Of a stretch of DNA of 64,000 nt, positions 34,699 to 42,407 are shown in pieces; position 1 is the stretch's first letter, and each line of letters opens with the position of its first letter. A model generated the notes under the pieces. It was not told where the DNA came from. It made no database searches and worked only from the letters and a program-made list of their open reading frames with translations. The stretch is taken from assembly GCA_017304475.1 (NCBI GenBank), contig JAFKKV010000030.1, positions 1 through 64,000 on the forward strand, read 5' to 3'. A program made the position numbers and the translations under genes. Source of the DNA: Hyphomicrobiales bacterium (lineage in GTDB: Bacteria > Pseudomonadota > Alphaproteobacteria > Rhizobiales > Phreatobacteraceae).

Positions 34699-37600
34699 TC
34701 GCCCGCATCATCGCCTGGTCGGCGCGCAATCTGATGCTGGTCATGATCGGCACCGCCTTCGCCGTCGCCGGCGGCCTCTACGCCCTGCGTCACCTGCCGC
34801 TCGACGCCATTCCCGATCTCTCCGACACCCAGGTGATCGTCTACACCGAATATCCGGGCCAGGCTCCGCAAGTGGTCGAGGATCAGGTGACCTATCCCCT
34901 GACCACGGCCATGCTCACCGTGCCGCGCTCCAAGGTGGTGCGCGGCTTCTCGTTCTTCGGCGTCTCCTTCGTCTATGTCATCTTCGAGGACGGCACCGAC
35001 ATCTATTGGGCGCGTGCGCGTGTGCTCGAGTTTCTCAATGGGGCGGCGGCGCGGCTGCCCGCCGGTGTCGCGCCGACGCTCGGGCCGGACGCGACCGGCG
35101 TCGGCTGGGTCTATCAATATGCGCTGACCTCTGGAGAGTTGAACCTCGCCGAAACGCGAAGCATCCAGGACTGGTCCCTGCGGTTCGGGCTCGCCAGGGC
35201 CGAAGGGGTCGCCGAGGTCGCCAGCGTCGGCGGTTTCGTCCGGCAATACAATGTGGTGCTCGATCCGCAGCGCCTGCGCGACCTGGGCATCCCCATGCAA
35301 AGGGTGCGCGAGGCCATTCGCGCCAGCAATGCGGATGTCGGCGGGCGGACCGTCGAACTCTCCGAGTTCGAATATGTGGTAAGGGGCCGAGGCTACCTGA
35401 AGGGCGTCGACGATCTCGGCGAGATCGTGCTCAAGACGGCCAACGGCACGCCGGTGCGCTTGCACGACGTGGCACGGGTGGAGCTCGGCCCGGACGAGCG
35501 CCGGGGCCTCACCGAACTGAACGGCGAGGGCGAGGTCGCGGGCGGCATCGTGCTGCAGCGCTTCGGCGCCAACGCGCTCGACGTCATCAACAATGTGAAG
35601 CGGCGCCTCGGCGAGCTTGCGGGCAGCCTGCCGGCATCGCTTGCGATCGTGCCGGTCTATGACCGCTCGACACTGATCGATGCCGCCATCCAGACGCTCA
35701 AGACCACGCTGTTCGAGGAAAGCGTGGTGGTCGCGCTGGTCTGCATCCTCTTCCTCATGCATGTCCGCAGCGCGCTGGTGGCCATCCTCATGCTGCCGGT
35801 CGGTGTTCTCATGGCCTTCGGCGCGATGAAGCTGCTCGGTCTCGGCTCCAACATCATGAGCCTCGGCGGCATCGCCATCGCCATCGGCGCCATGGTCGAT
35901 GCGGCGATCGTCATGATCGAGAACGCCCACAAGCATCTGGAGCGCGCCGATCCAGCAAACGCGCGCGTTGATGTTCTGATCAAGGCGGCGTCCGAGGTCG
36001 GCCCGGCATTGTTCTTCTCGCTCCTGGTGATCACGGTGTCCTTCGTGCCGATCTTCACGCTGGAGGCACAGGAGGGGCGGCTGTTCAGCCCGCTCGCCTT
36101 CACCAAGACCTTCGCCATGGCGGCCGCGGCGATTCTCTCGATCACCTTGGTGCCGGCGCTGATGATCATTTTCGTGCGCGGCAAGGTCATGCCGGAACGC
36201 CGCAACCCGATTAATCGCGTGCTGATCTGGCTGTACCGCCCGCTGATCAAGGGCGTGCTCAGGGCCAAGACGCTGGTGATCGTGCTGTCGCTCGCCGTGC
36301 TGGCGGTGACCGCCTGGCCGGCCCGCCAGCTCGGCTCGGAGTTCATGCCCAATCTCAACGAGGGGACATTGCTCTACATGCCGACGACGCTGCCCGGCCT
36401 GTCGATCACCAAGGCCGCGGAACTGCTGCAGACCCAGGACAGGATCATCCGGTCGTTTCCTGAAGTGGCATCGGTCTATGGCAAGGTGGGGCGGGCGTCG
36501 ACCGCCACCGATCCCGCGCCCACCGAGATGTTCGAGACCATCATCAACCTCAAGCCGAAGCCGGAATGGCGGCCGGGCATGACCCTGGACGGCCTGATCG
36601 CGGAGATGGACCGGTCGTTGCAATTCCCCGGTGTCTCCAATGTCTGGACGATGCCGATCAAGGCGCGCATCGACATGCTCTCAACCGGCATCCGCACGCC
36701 GGTCGGCGTCAAGGTCATCGGCAATGATCTCCATGAGATCGAAGGAGTGGCGCGCCAGATCGAGCGGGTCCTGAAGAGCGTGCCCGGCACGTCCTCGGCC
36801 TATGCCGAGCGTGTCATCGGTGGCTACTACCTGGACATCGTCCCCGACCGTGCCTCGCTTGCCCGCTACGGCATGATGGTCCAGGACGTCCAGGACGTGG
36901 TCGCGACCGCGCTCGGCGGACAGACCGTGACCACCACCGTCGAGGGCCGTCAACGCTACGGGGTGAATGTCCGCTACCCCCGGGATCTGCGGAGTGATCC
37001 CCAGGCGATCGCACGCGACGTGCTGGTGCCCATGCCGGCAGGTGGGGCGGTGCCGCTCGGCGAGGTCGCCGGCATATCCCTGTCGCGCGGCCCGACCACG
37101 ATCCGCACCGAGAACGGCCAATTGGCTGTTTATGTCTATGTCGATATCCGCGACCGTGATCTCGGCGGCTATGTCGCCGACGCGCAGGCGGCGGTGAAAG
37201 AGGGCGTCCGGTTTCCGCCTGGCGCCTATGTCATCTGGAGCGGCCAATACGAATATCTGGCGCGTGCGACGGCCCGTCTTCAGGTGGTCGTGCCGGTCAC
37301 GCTGATGATCATCTTCCTGCTGCTCTACCTGAACTTCCGCTCGCTCACCGAAACGCTGATCGTCATGCTGTCCTTGCCCTTCGCGGTGGTCGGCGGCGTC
37401 TGGCTGATGTGGGCGCTGGGATTCAATCTGTCAGTCGCGGTCATCGTCGGCTTCATCGCGCTCGCCGGCGTCGCGGCCGAGACCGGCGTCGTCATGCTGA
37501 TCTATCTCGATCACGCACTGGCGGAGGTAAGGGCGAAGCGCCTGGCCGAAGGGCGCAGCTTCACAAAGGCTGACCTGCACGAGGCCATCATGCTGGGGGC

Positions 37601-37811
37601 CGTGGAGCGGCTGCGTCCCAAGATGATGACGGTCGTCGCCATCATCGCCGGCCTGCTGCCGATCATGTGGAGCACCGGCGCCGGTTCGGAGGTCATGCAA
37701 CGGATCGCCGTGCCGATGATCGGCGGCATGATCTCGTCGACCGTCCTGACGCTCATGGTCATTCCGGCCATCTACGGCCTGATCAAGGGATGGCGGTTGC
37801 GCGAGGCTTGA
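34695..37811 (+). CDS. cusA: CusA/CzcA-family heavy-metal RND efflux pump
   Basis: 1038 residues, full length for an HME-RND transporter. Twelve membrane segments in two repeats; the proton-relay motif is in GAMVDAAIVMIENAHKHLE near residue 400. The N-terminal Asp-Pro-rich loops, periplasmic Met residues (for example VWTMPIKARIDML) and the C-terminal GGMISSTVLTLMVIPAIYGL block fit the CusA/CzcA group. The neighbouring FixH, HMBD-bearing CusB and copper genes favour Cu(I)/Ag(I) over Zn/Co/Cd. The inner-membrane pump exports ions to the outside through TolC. Confidence 0.92.
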   Translation: MIARIIAWSARNLMLVMIGTAFAVAGGLYALRHLPLDAIPDLSDTQVIVYTEYPGQAPQVVEDQVTYPLTTAMLTVPRSKVVRGFSFFGVSFVYVIFEDGTDIYWARARVLEFLNGAAARLPAGVAPTLGPDATGVGWVYQYALTSGELNLAETRSIQDWSLRFGLARAEGVAEVASVGGFVRQYNVVLDPQRLRDLGIPMQRVREAIRASNADVGGRTVELSEFEYVVRGRGYLKGVDDLGEIVLKTANGTPVRLHDVARVELGPDERRGLTELNGEGEVAGGIVLQRFGANALDVINNVKRRLGELAGSLPASLAIVPVYDRSTLIDAAIQTLKTTLFEESVVVALVCILFLMHVRSALVAILMLPVGVLMAFGAMKLLGLGSNIMSLGGIAIAIGAMVDAAIVMIENAHKHLERADPANARVDVLIKAASEVGPALFFSLLVITVSFVPIFTLEAQEGRLFSPLAFTKTFAMAAAAILSITLVPALMIIFVRGKVMPERRNPINRVLIWLYRPLIKGVLRAKTLVIVLSLAVLAVTAWPARQLGSEFMPNLNEGTLLYMPTTLPGLSITKAAELLQTQDRIIRSFPEVASVYGKVGRASTATDPAPTEMFETIINLKPKPEWRPGMTLDGLIAEMDRSLQFPGVSNVWTMPIKARIDMLSTGIRTPVGVKVIGNDLHEIEGVARQIERVLKSVPGTSSAYAERVIGGYYLDIVPDRASLARYGMMVQDVQDVVATALGGQTVTTTVEGRQRYGVNVRYPRDLRSDPQAIARDVLVPMPAGGAVPLGEVAGISLSRGPTTIRTENGQLAVYVYVDIRDRDLGGYVADAQAAVKEGVRFPPGAYVIWSGQYEYLARATARLQVVVPVTLMIIFLLLYLNFRSLTETLIVMLSLPFAVVGGVWLMWALGFNLSVAVIVGFIALAGVAAETGVVMLIYLDHALAEVRAKRLAEGRSFTKADLHEAIMLGAVERLRPKMMTVVAIIAGLLPIMWSTGAGSEVMQRIAVPMIGGMISSTVLTLMVIPAIYGLIKGWRLREA

Positions 37812-38041
37812 AAGCCGAAGTTCTCGGACATGGATAGTCCGGTGGGGGGACAGCGACCGGATCGCGATAAGCGGTCGAATGTCGATCGCTTTCGTTGATT
37901 TTTCAGCGCTCTTGTTTGACTTTGGTCGCTTTCGTTCCGTTTTTGGCAGGTTTTTTTCTGGCGCTAAACGGATGGAACACTTGCCCTGCCTCTCATGCGA
38001 AAGGCTTATCGGGCAAGATCGAGCCGCGAGGACCCTGGGGC

Positions 38042-38617
38042 CTACAGATCAGAGGTGCGCGCCTCGACTCGTTTCGCAAGTTCAACGAGGTTTTGACCCT
38101 TGAGGATTGCGATGAAGTCGGGCGCTGAAACTCGGGTCTTGCTCAGATTTCGCCGAGAATGCGCGAGGGAGCCGATCATCAAGTCAGGGGTCTCATCGAA
38201 AAGGCCGCAGAGGAAATCGTCCGGGGTCATTCTTCGGAGGCCAAATTTTTTCAGCTCACTTTCTGGAAAGTGCCGCGAATTCCACGTCAGAATGAGCGAT
38301 GCCCTGGCGGCAATTGCCGCCGCGACAACATGACGATCGCTCCGATCGGGCAGAATTACCTCGGGAATGTGCTCCTCGTATCCGACAATCATTGCCGTTG
38401 GGAGCGCATCATTCATCAATCGCCGGGTGATCTGCAAACGCTCTATCGGAACGGCAGGCGCATTGGCCGCCAGGTTTCGGATCCATTCTTCTTGGATGGC
38501 GTCTGTCCAACGCGCCTCAACAAGGCGGTCTACCGCAGCCTGGACAACGACATTTCTGAGATGAAAAGGATAGAGAATGCAGGCGTCGAAGACGGCGATC
38601 GACGCCTCAAACGCCAT
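38042..38617 (-). CDS. PIN-domain toxin of a type II toxin-antitoxin pair
   Basis: 191 residues. A PIN fold is indicated by VFDACILYPF near residue 9 (first acidic), the central LPDRSDRHVVAAAIAARASLI block with two more acidic residues, and LTWNSRHFP. PIN toxins are Mg-dependent ribonucleases. The start overlaps the antitoxin stop by 11 bases, the usual coupling in such pairs. It is longer than the roughly 130-residue VapC type, matching the PIN proteins paired with excisionase-like antitoxins. Confidence 0.8.
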   Translation of the reverse strand: MAFEASIAVFDACILYPFHLRNVVVQAAVDRLVEARWTDAIQEEWIRNLAANAPAVPIERLQITRRLMNDALPTAMIVGYEEHIPEVILPDRSDRHVVAAAIAARASLILTWNSRHFPESELKKFGLRRMTPDDFLCGLFDETPDLMIGSLAHSRRNLSKTRVSAPDFIAILKGQNLVELAKRVEARTSDL

Positions 38618-39053
38618 GGTGCCGCCTGAGGTCCTCGGCGTCGTCGGCGAGTGCCTCCATTGCCGCCCGCTGGGCGTCAATCCGAGACTTCAGCGCCAAA
38701 ACCTCCTTTAGCTTCGTGCGGCGGTGCTTGCCGACATATCGGAATGGCAGGTCCCCGACGTCCATCCGATGTACGATCAACGGTCGGGAGATTCCCAAGA
38801 TCTCTGCCGCGTCGTTCGGACTGAGTTCCTGATCCTCGGCAAGGACCGCGACACGTTCTCCTTGAAGGAGATGGCCGAGTGCAATCTCGAGCAGCGCCGC
38901 GGCCTTCGGCGGCAGCCTGACGACTTGATCCTCGCCCGACTTGCGGCGCACCCGGACCTCGACCTGGTCGCCCTTGCGCAGCTTGTCGAAGGCTTTGGCC
39001 GCCTTGCGGTCCTGGTCCGAGAGTTCGACATATTGCAGCACATGGGTGGTCAT
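38607..39053 (-). CDS. Excisionase-type HTH antitoxin
   Basis: 148 residues; ATG 39053 has AAGGAG. The C-terminal half has a HTH_17/excisionase motif (LSPNDAAEILGISRPLIVHRM) and the N-terminal half a short beta-rich dimer region. It probably neutralises the adjacent PIN toxin and represses their shared promoter at 39076-39104. Confidence 0.78.
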   Translation of the reverse strand: MTTHVLQYVELSDQDRKAAKAFDKLRKGDQVEVRVRRKSGEDQVVRLPPKAAALLEIALGHLLQGERVAVLAEDQELSPNDAAEILGISRPLIVHRMDVGDLPFRYVGKHRRTKLKEVLALKSRIDAQRAAMEALADDAEDLRRHHGV

Positions 39054-39075
39054 GGTCGGCTCCTTTCCAAGCAGG

Positions 39076-39104
39076 AGTATAGGGCGCGTTGTATCTAACT
39101 GCAA
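39076..39104 (-). promoter_or_regulatory. Sigma70-type promoter of the toxin-antitoxin operon
   Basis: On the minus strand TTGCAG and TATACT are separated by exactly 17 bases, and the -10 ends 22 bases before the antitoxin ATG. Confidence 0.65.
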
Positions 39105-39162
39105 TATCTGAAACGCCGTGGGTCCGCCGTCGCTGCCGAAGCGTCGGATTGCGGCCAGGCGG

Positions 39163-42039
39163 TTACTCGCTTTCCTCGGCTATCGCATCCCTCGCGTGAG
39201 TAGTTTGAGCCCGACGAAGCGAGCGGATTGAGGATGGCAGATAGCCTTTTGGGTAAATATCAACGCGCGATGCGCGCCGGCGACGATGTTTTCCAGCCGT
39301 ATAAGAATCCATATCACGTTCTCGCGAGAGCAGGAATTTCAGAAAACTTACGTCCCTCACGTGGCATGTTTGATAAAGGCTCAGCAACACTAAGTGCTCA
39401 GCAAGGCCGGCCTCTTTGACGCTCCGTCCGACATCTTCTCTATAGTTGCTGATGCGCTTTATGGCGTGCTCGGCCAGATTGTTGTTCCACGATACGCCGT
39501 CATGCTGCAGGAACGTGAATAGGCGCTCGCGATTCCGGAGTAGGCGCTCTTGCAAGGCTTTTGATGCTTCAGATTCGCAAGTGAGCTCCGCGAGCGCGTT
39601 GAAAAAGGCGCTCACGGCTTTGGTATGAGTCTGTAGATAGCGCCGCTTGAGGCTGTGCTCATCTATAGTGACTACGATTGCTCGCAGAAGAGCTCCGAAT
39701 GGCGTGGTGATAGATTGAAGCTCCCGATCAAATGGATTGTCGAGAATCGCTCGGTTCATGTCGCGTATGAGATGGATAAGGCATCTCTGATGCAAGCAAG
39801 GAAGTCCATCGTACGCTGAATAGAAATCAGAAACCAGAACGCCTTTGAAATATTTGAGAAGTTTCCGCAGAAAATGCCCCTCACGCGAGCGGCGGAAGAT
39901 GTAAACTGCGGCTGAGGTGTTGGCGAAAACCCAGACATAGCCCTTTCCATCTTTCAATTTCACTTCAGTTTCATCAACATGCAAGACTGGCCCCGCGATT
40001 AGTCTCGCGAGGATCCTACGATAAGTTCTATGGTATTTGTGGACGAGGATATGCCGAAAATCGAAGAATTCCCACCAATTCACCCGAATCCCGAAGGTTT
40101 CATAGAACAGTTCCGCAAGAGATTTCACTCCGAGCCTATGAGTGATGTGCTGGTAAGCAAACCAGCTCATGAAGCCATGAAAGTACCTTGTTAGGCGCTC
40201 ATAGCGCTCAGGCGTGAAACATCGTTCGCAGCATTCGCACCGATAGGCGACGGCCCTGAACTCTATTACCTTCCGGCGGATCGCGCCGGGAGTAATGATG
40301 AGATCAAAAGCGCGCTTGCGCCTCGTCTGCACACTCTTTGGCCGCCGCTTCGGGTCGATGGGCACGATACGCTTGCTCTTGCAGGCAGGGCAGTGCGTAG
40401 CCGTGATTACCACTCGATGTGTAACCCGCAAGTCGCGGTTTTGCCATCGACGGAGTTTCGTATTGCTGCCTCGCTCGTGCCGGCCGGCTTTCGATCGCAC
40501 AAACACGTGGCGTCGTTGGTAGTCGAAATAGGCCCGCTTGTTCACGAATTCGAAGTCGGCATCCTGGAACTTCGACCACGTGGCTGAACGCGCCAACCTG
40601 TCGAGTTGCGCCACAGACGCCACGTTTGCCGGAGCTCCGGGTTTGCCGTCGGCGTTGTAATTCGATGCGTCGGTCAGGAAATCACAGAGTCTGTGCAGCG
40701 CTTCACAGTCCTCCAGATTGTATTGGATCAGCCGTGTTTTCCATGACGCGTCGCCAGTATTTTCCCAGTTCTTGCGCCAGACGACGCTCTCGACACCGGA
40801 GGCGTCCGGCTCCGTCCAGTGGACGCCGATGTAACCCGCTATCTCCTTGAGCCCGTTCGAGTATGTAGGAAAGTAGAAATGCGGGTAGATGATCGTGAGG
40901 ACGTTGGTGAGTGCGGATAGAATTGCGTCGATGCGCTTCTTGAGCCGGGCTTGGCGCCGCATGCGCGCGATGAATGTTCGTTCATAATTGCCGTAACAGT
41001 AAAGACGTGGTGCCTCATACTGCGCCACGATTTCGAGAAAACGAGCGAAAATTTCGCTTTCTCCTTTTTCATCATCCGCCCAGAACGAGTAACGTGCGAC
41101 GTTCTCATCTTCGCAAACAACGAGTCCGATTAGATATATGAAGCCATTTTCGGGGTCACCCTCCATATCAACATAGATGCGCACTGTTGCCGCAGGAACT
41201 GTGGGTGAGCCCAGCACATAGATTGTCTTGTCGCGAATGGCCAGCGCGTGCAACGCATGGTCTCGCCGGGTGGGCGGAGCGTCAGCGCGCTTGCCGTGTC
41301 GTCGAGGCCGAAAAGTGTGCGCGAGCTGGGTCAATGAAAGAATGCCCTTGCGGGCGTATCGTTTGATCGTCCTTTCGCCGATGCCACGCAGGAGGCTCAG
41401 ATTGTCCTCGCGGATGGCTTGGTCACGGCAACGTTCGCGGAACGCGCAAATGCGGCAATGGTCATTAAGTACTAGCTTCGGCGGGGCGTCGGCGCGCTGC
41501 AAGCGCTCGGCATCTCGGAGGAAAGCTTGCGCCGCCGTCAGGGCCGATCCGAACCGAATGCTCGCCCTCGCGCTGTCGCGCCCGAGATAAACGGTTGCGC
41601 CACTAGGAAGTGTGTCCTGAATCCTCGCCAAAAGAACCGCGTATGTGGCAAGTCGTCGGCGATCGAGAGCGCGAACCCGGGACGCAGTGCAAATTAGCAC
41701 CGGTTCATACTGGAAGTGTCCGAGTGCCGAAGGACCATCGATCTTGCGAAGGGCATCGAAGTGGACGGCATAGCGATCGTCTTCCAAAGTAGCGCCGAGG
41801 ATCAATGCAGCTCCTTTGCGGAGGACGGCGACGGACAAGTTAAGATCAGTCGCTACGTCGGTTTCGCCGTGGGCGCGCCGAATCTTTTCGGTGGCCTTAA
41901 GCTGCAGGCTGGCCCGCTGCTCGTCCAACAGCTTCTCGTACCCCGATTGGGCTCCTTGCTCATCATGCAGATGAAGATACGCCTTTAAGCGGCAGTGCTG
42001 CAGCGCATCTATGATATCGTCAGTGATCCTGGAGGACAT
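39163..42039 (-). CDS. Cas4-like RecB nuclease - DEDD exonuclease - zinc ribbon - IS66-type DDE transposase fusion
   Basis: 958 residues from ATG 42039 (AAGGGG six bases upstream). Four modules. Residues 1-215: TM0106/Cas4-like RecB nuclease with an Fe-S ligand set C16, C195, C198 and C204; acidic D95 and E112 remain but the usual Lys two residues after E112 is absent. Residues 285-455: RNase_H_2/YprB-like exonuclease with DME (D291, E293) and YNLED (Y440, D444). Residues 550-607: zinc ribbon CPAC...CECCERC. Residues 650-915: IS66-type DDE domain with HVDETEVKL (D689), VSDFYSAYD (D738) and NNLAEHAIK (E857). All sit in one open frame without a frameshift. Base composition is visibly A/T-richer than the flanks. 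No TnpA/TnpB partners of IS66 are present. Function unknown. Confidence 0.88.
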   Translation of the reverse strand: MSSRITDDIIDALQHCRLKAYLHLHDEQGAQSGYEKLLDEQRASLQLKATEKIRRAHGETDVATDLNLSVAVLRKGAALILGATLEDDRYAVHFDALRKIDGPSALGHFQYEPVLICTASRVRALDRRRLATYAVLLARIQDTLPSGATVYLGRDSARASIRFGSALTAAQAFLRDAERLQRADAPPKLVLNDHCRICAFRERCRDQAIREDNLSLLRGIGERTIKRYARKGILSLTQLAHTFRPRRHGKRADAPPTRRDHALHALAIRDKTIYVLGSPTVPAATVRIYVDMEGDPENGFIYLIGLVVCEDENVARYSFWADDEKGESEIFARFLEIVAQYEAPRLYCYGNYERTFIARMRRQARLKKRIDAILSALTNVLTIIYPHFYFPTYSNGLKEIAGYIGVHWTEPDASGVESVVWRKNWENTGDASWKTRLIQYNLEDCEALHRLCDFLTDASNYNADGKPGAPANVASVAQLDRLARSATWSKFQDADFEFVNKRAYFDYQRRHVFVRSKAGRHERGSNTKLRRWQNRDLRVTHRVVITATHCPACKSKRIVPIDPKRRPKSVQTRRKRAFDLIITPGAIRRKVIEFRAVAYRCECCERCFTPERYERLTRYFHGFMSWFAYQHITHRLGVKSLAELFYETFGIRVNWWEFFDFRHILVHKYHRTYRRILARLIAGPVLHVDETEVKLKDGKGYVWVFANTSAAVYIFRRSREGHFLRKLLKYFKGVLVSDFYSAYDGLPCLHQRCLIHLIRDMNRAILDNPFDRELQSITTPFGALLRAIVVTIDEHSLKRRYLQTHTKAVSAFFNALAELTCESEASKALQERLLRNRERLFTFLQHDGVSWNNNLAEHAIKRISNYREDVGRSVKEAGLAEHLVLLSLYQTCHVRDVSFLKFLLSRERDMDSYTAGKHRRRRASRVDIYPKGYLPSSIRSLRRAQTTHARDAIAEESE

Positions 42040-42310
42040 CGCTACCCCTTGGTCACCAAAGGGGGGCTTGTCGCACACGACTATCGCTTTATTCAGGCGA
42101 ATGGGCCGCAGAAGTTGCCCAGGCTGGATGGGAGCCGTCGACGAAGCCAGCACAAAGGGCGGTTCGACCGTTCATGCGATAGGTCCACCGAATCTGCGGT
42201 TGAGAAGGAGAAGCCATGGCCTGATGAAGCTCTAGGAATTGATGTGCCAGGTGCTCAGTTCGGCAATACGCGGTGAAGTCAGGGCATTTCTGGCGCAATG
42301 ACCCGAAGCA

Positions 42311-42325
42311 GATCTTGATAAGATC
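42311..42325. repeat. Hyphenated palindrome GATCTT-GAT-AAGATC
   Basis: Perfect 6+3+6 dyad, 22 bases from the tRNA 3' fragment and 272 bases upstream of the fusion-gene start. Could be an operator, an element end or a small terminator. Confidence 0.5.
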
Positions 42326-42346
42326 CTTCCCCATCCCTCGATTTTT

Positions 42347-42406
42347 TGGCGGGCCCTGCAGGGCTCGAACCTGCAGCCGGGCCGTTATGAGCGGCCGGCC
42401 CTAACC
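42347..42406 (-). pseudogene. 3' part of a CAU-anticodon tRNA (Ile2/Met-like), likely attachment-site scar
   Basis: Read on the minus strand: D-loop GGTTA and D-stem 3' side GGGC, anticodon stem GGCCG/CGGCC (5 perfect pairs), loop CTCATAA with anticodon CAT, variable CGGCT, T-stem GCAGG/CCTGC, T-loop TTCGAGC, acceptor 3' strand AGGGCCC, G discriminator, encoded CCA. The 5' acceptor and D-stem 5' side are missing; the histidine-kinase stop codon abuts instead. A 3' half ending exactly at CCA is typical of a duplicated att site for a tyrosine integrase. Confidence 0.75.
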
Positions 42407-42407
42407 T

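Larger units (their letters stand above)
42040..42407. other. Intergenic region between fusion gene and histidine kinase
   Basis: 368 bases. It contains a perfect hyphenated palindrome (42311-42325) and a partial tRNA gene (42347-42406). An open frame on the minus strand here (42089-42334) has no recognisable product and is not annotated. Confidence 0.6.

Noticed and set aside
34569-36623. Long minus-strand open frame opposite cusA/cusB
   Set aside because: Antisense to a clear RND pump; His/Asp/Arg-rich shadow composition and no domain.
37879-38103. 74-codon plus-strand open frame after cusA
   Set aside because: Overlaps the PIN toxin 3' end, no ribosome site and Phe/Arg-rich shadow composition.
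39163-42039. A CRISPR-Cas locus, because of the Cas4-like domain
   Set aside because: No repeat-spacer array, Cas1, Cas2 or effector gene was seen; the Cas4-like region is part of the transposase fusion.
42089-42334. 81-codon minus-strand open frame between the tRNA scar and the fusion gene
   Set aside because: No family, no clear ribosome site at proper distance and it spans the palindrome; kept as intergenic.
39163-42407. Terminal inverted repeats and target-site duplication of an IS66 element
   Set aside because: By eye no matching ends were found around the fusion gene; this needs a computed search.
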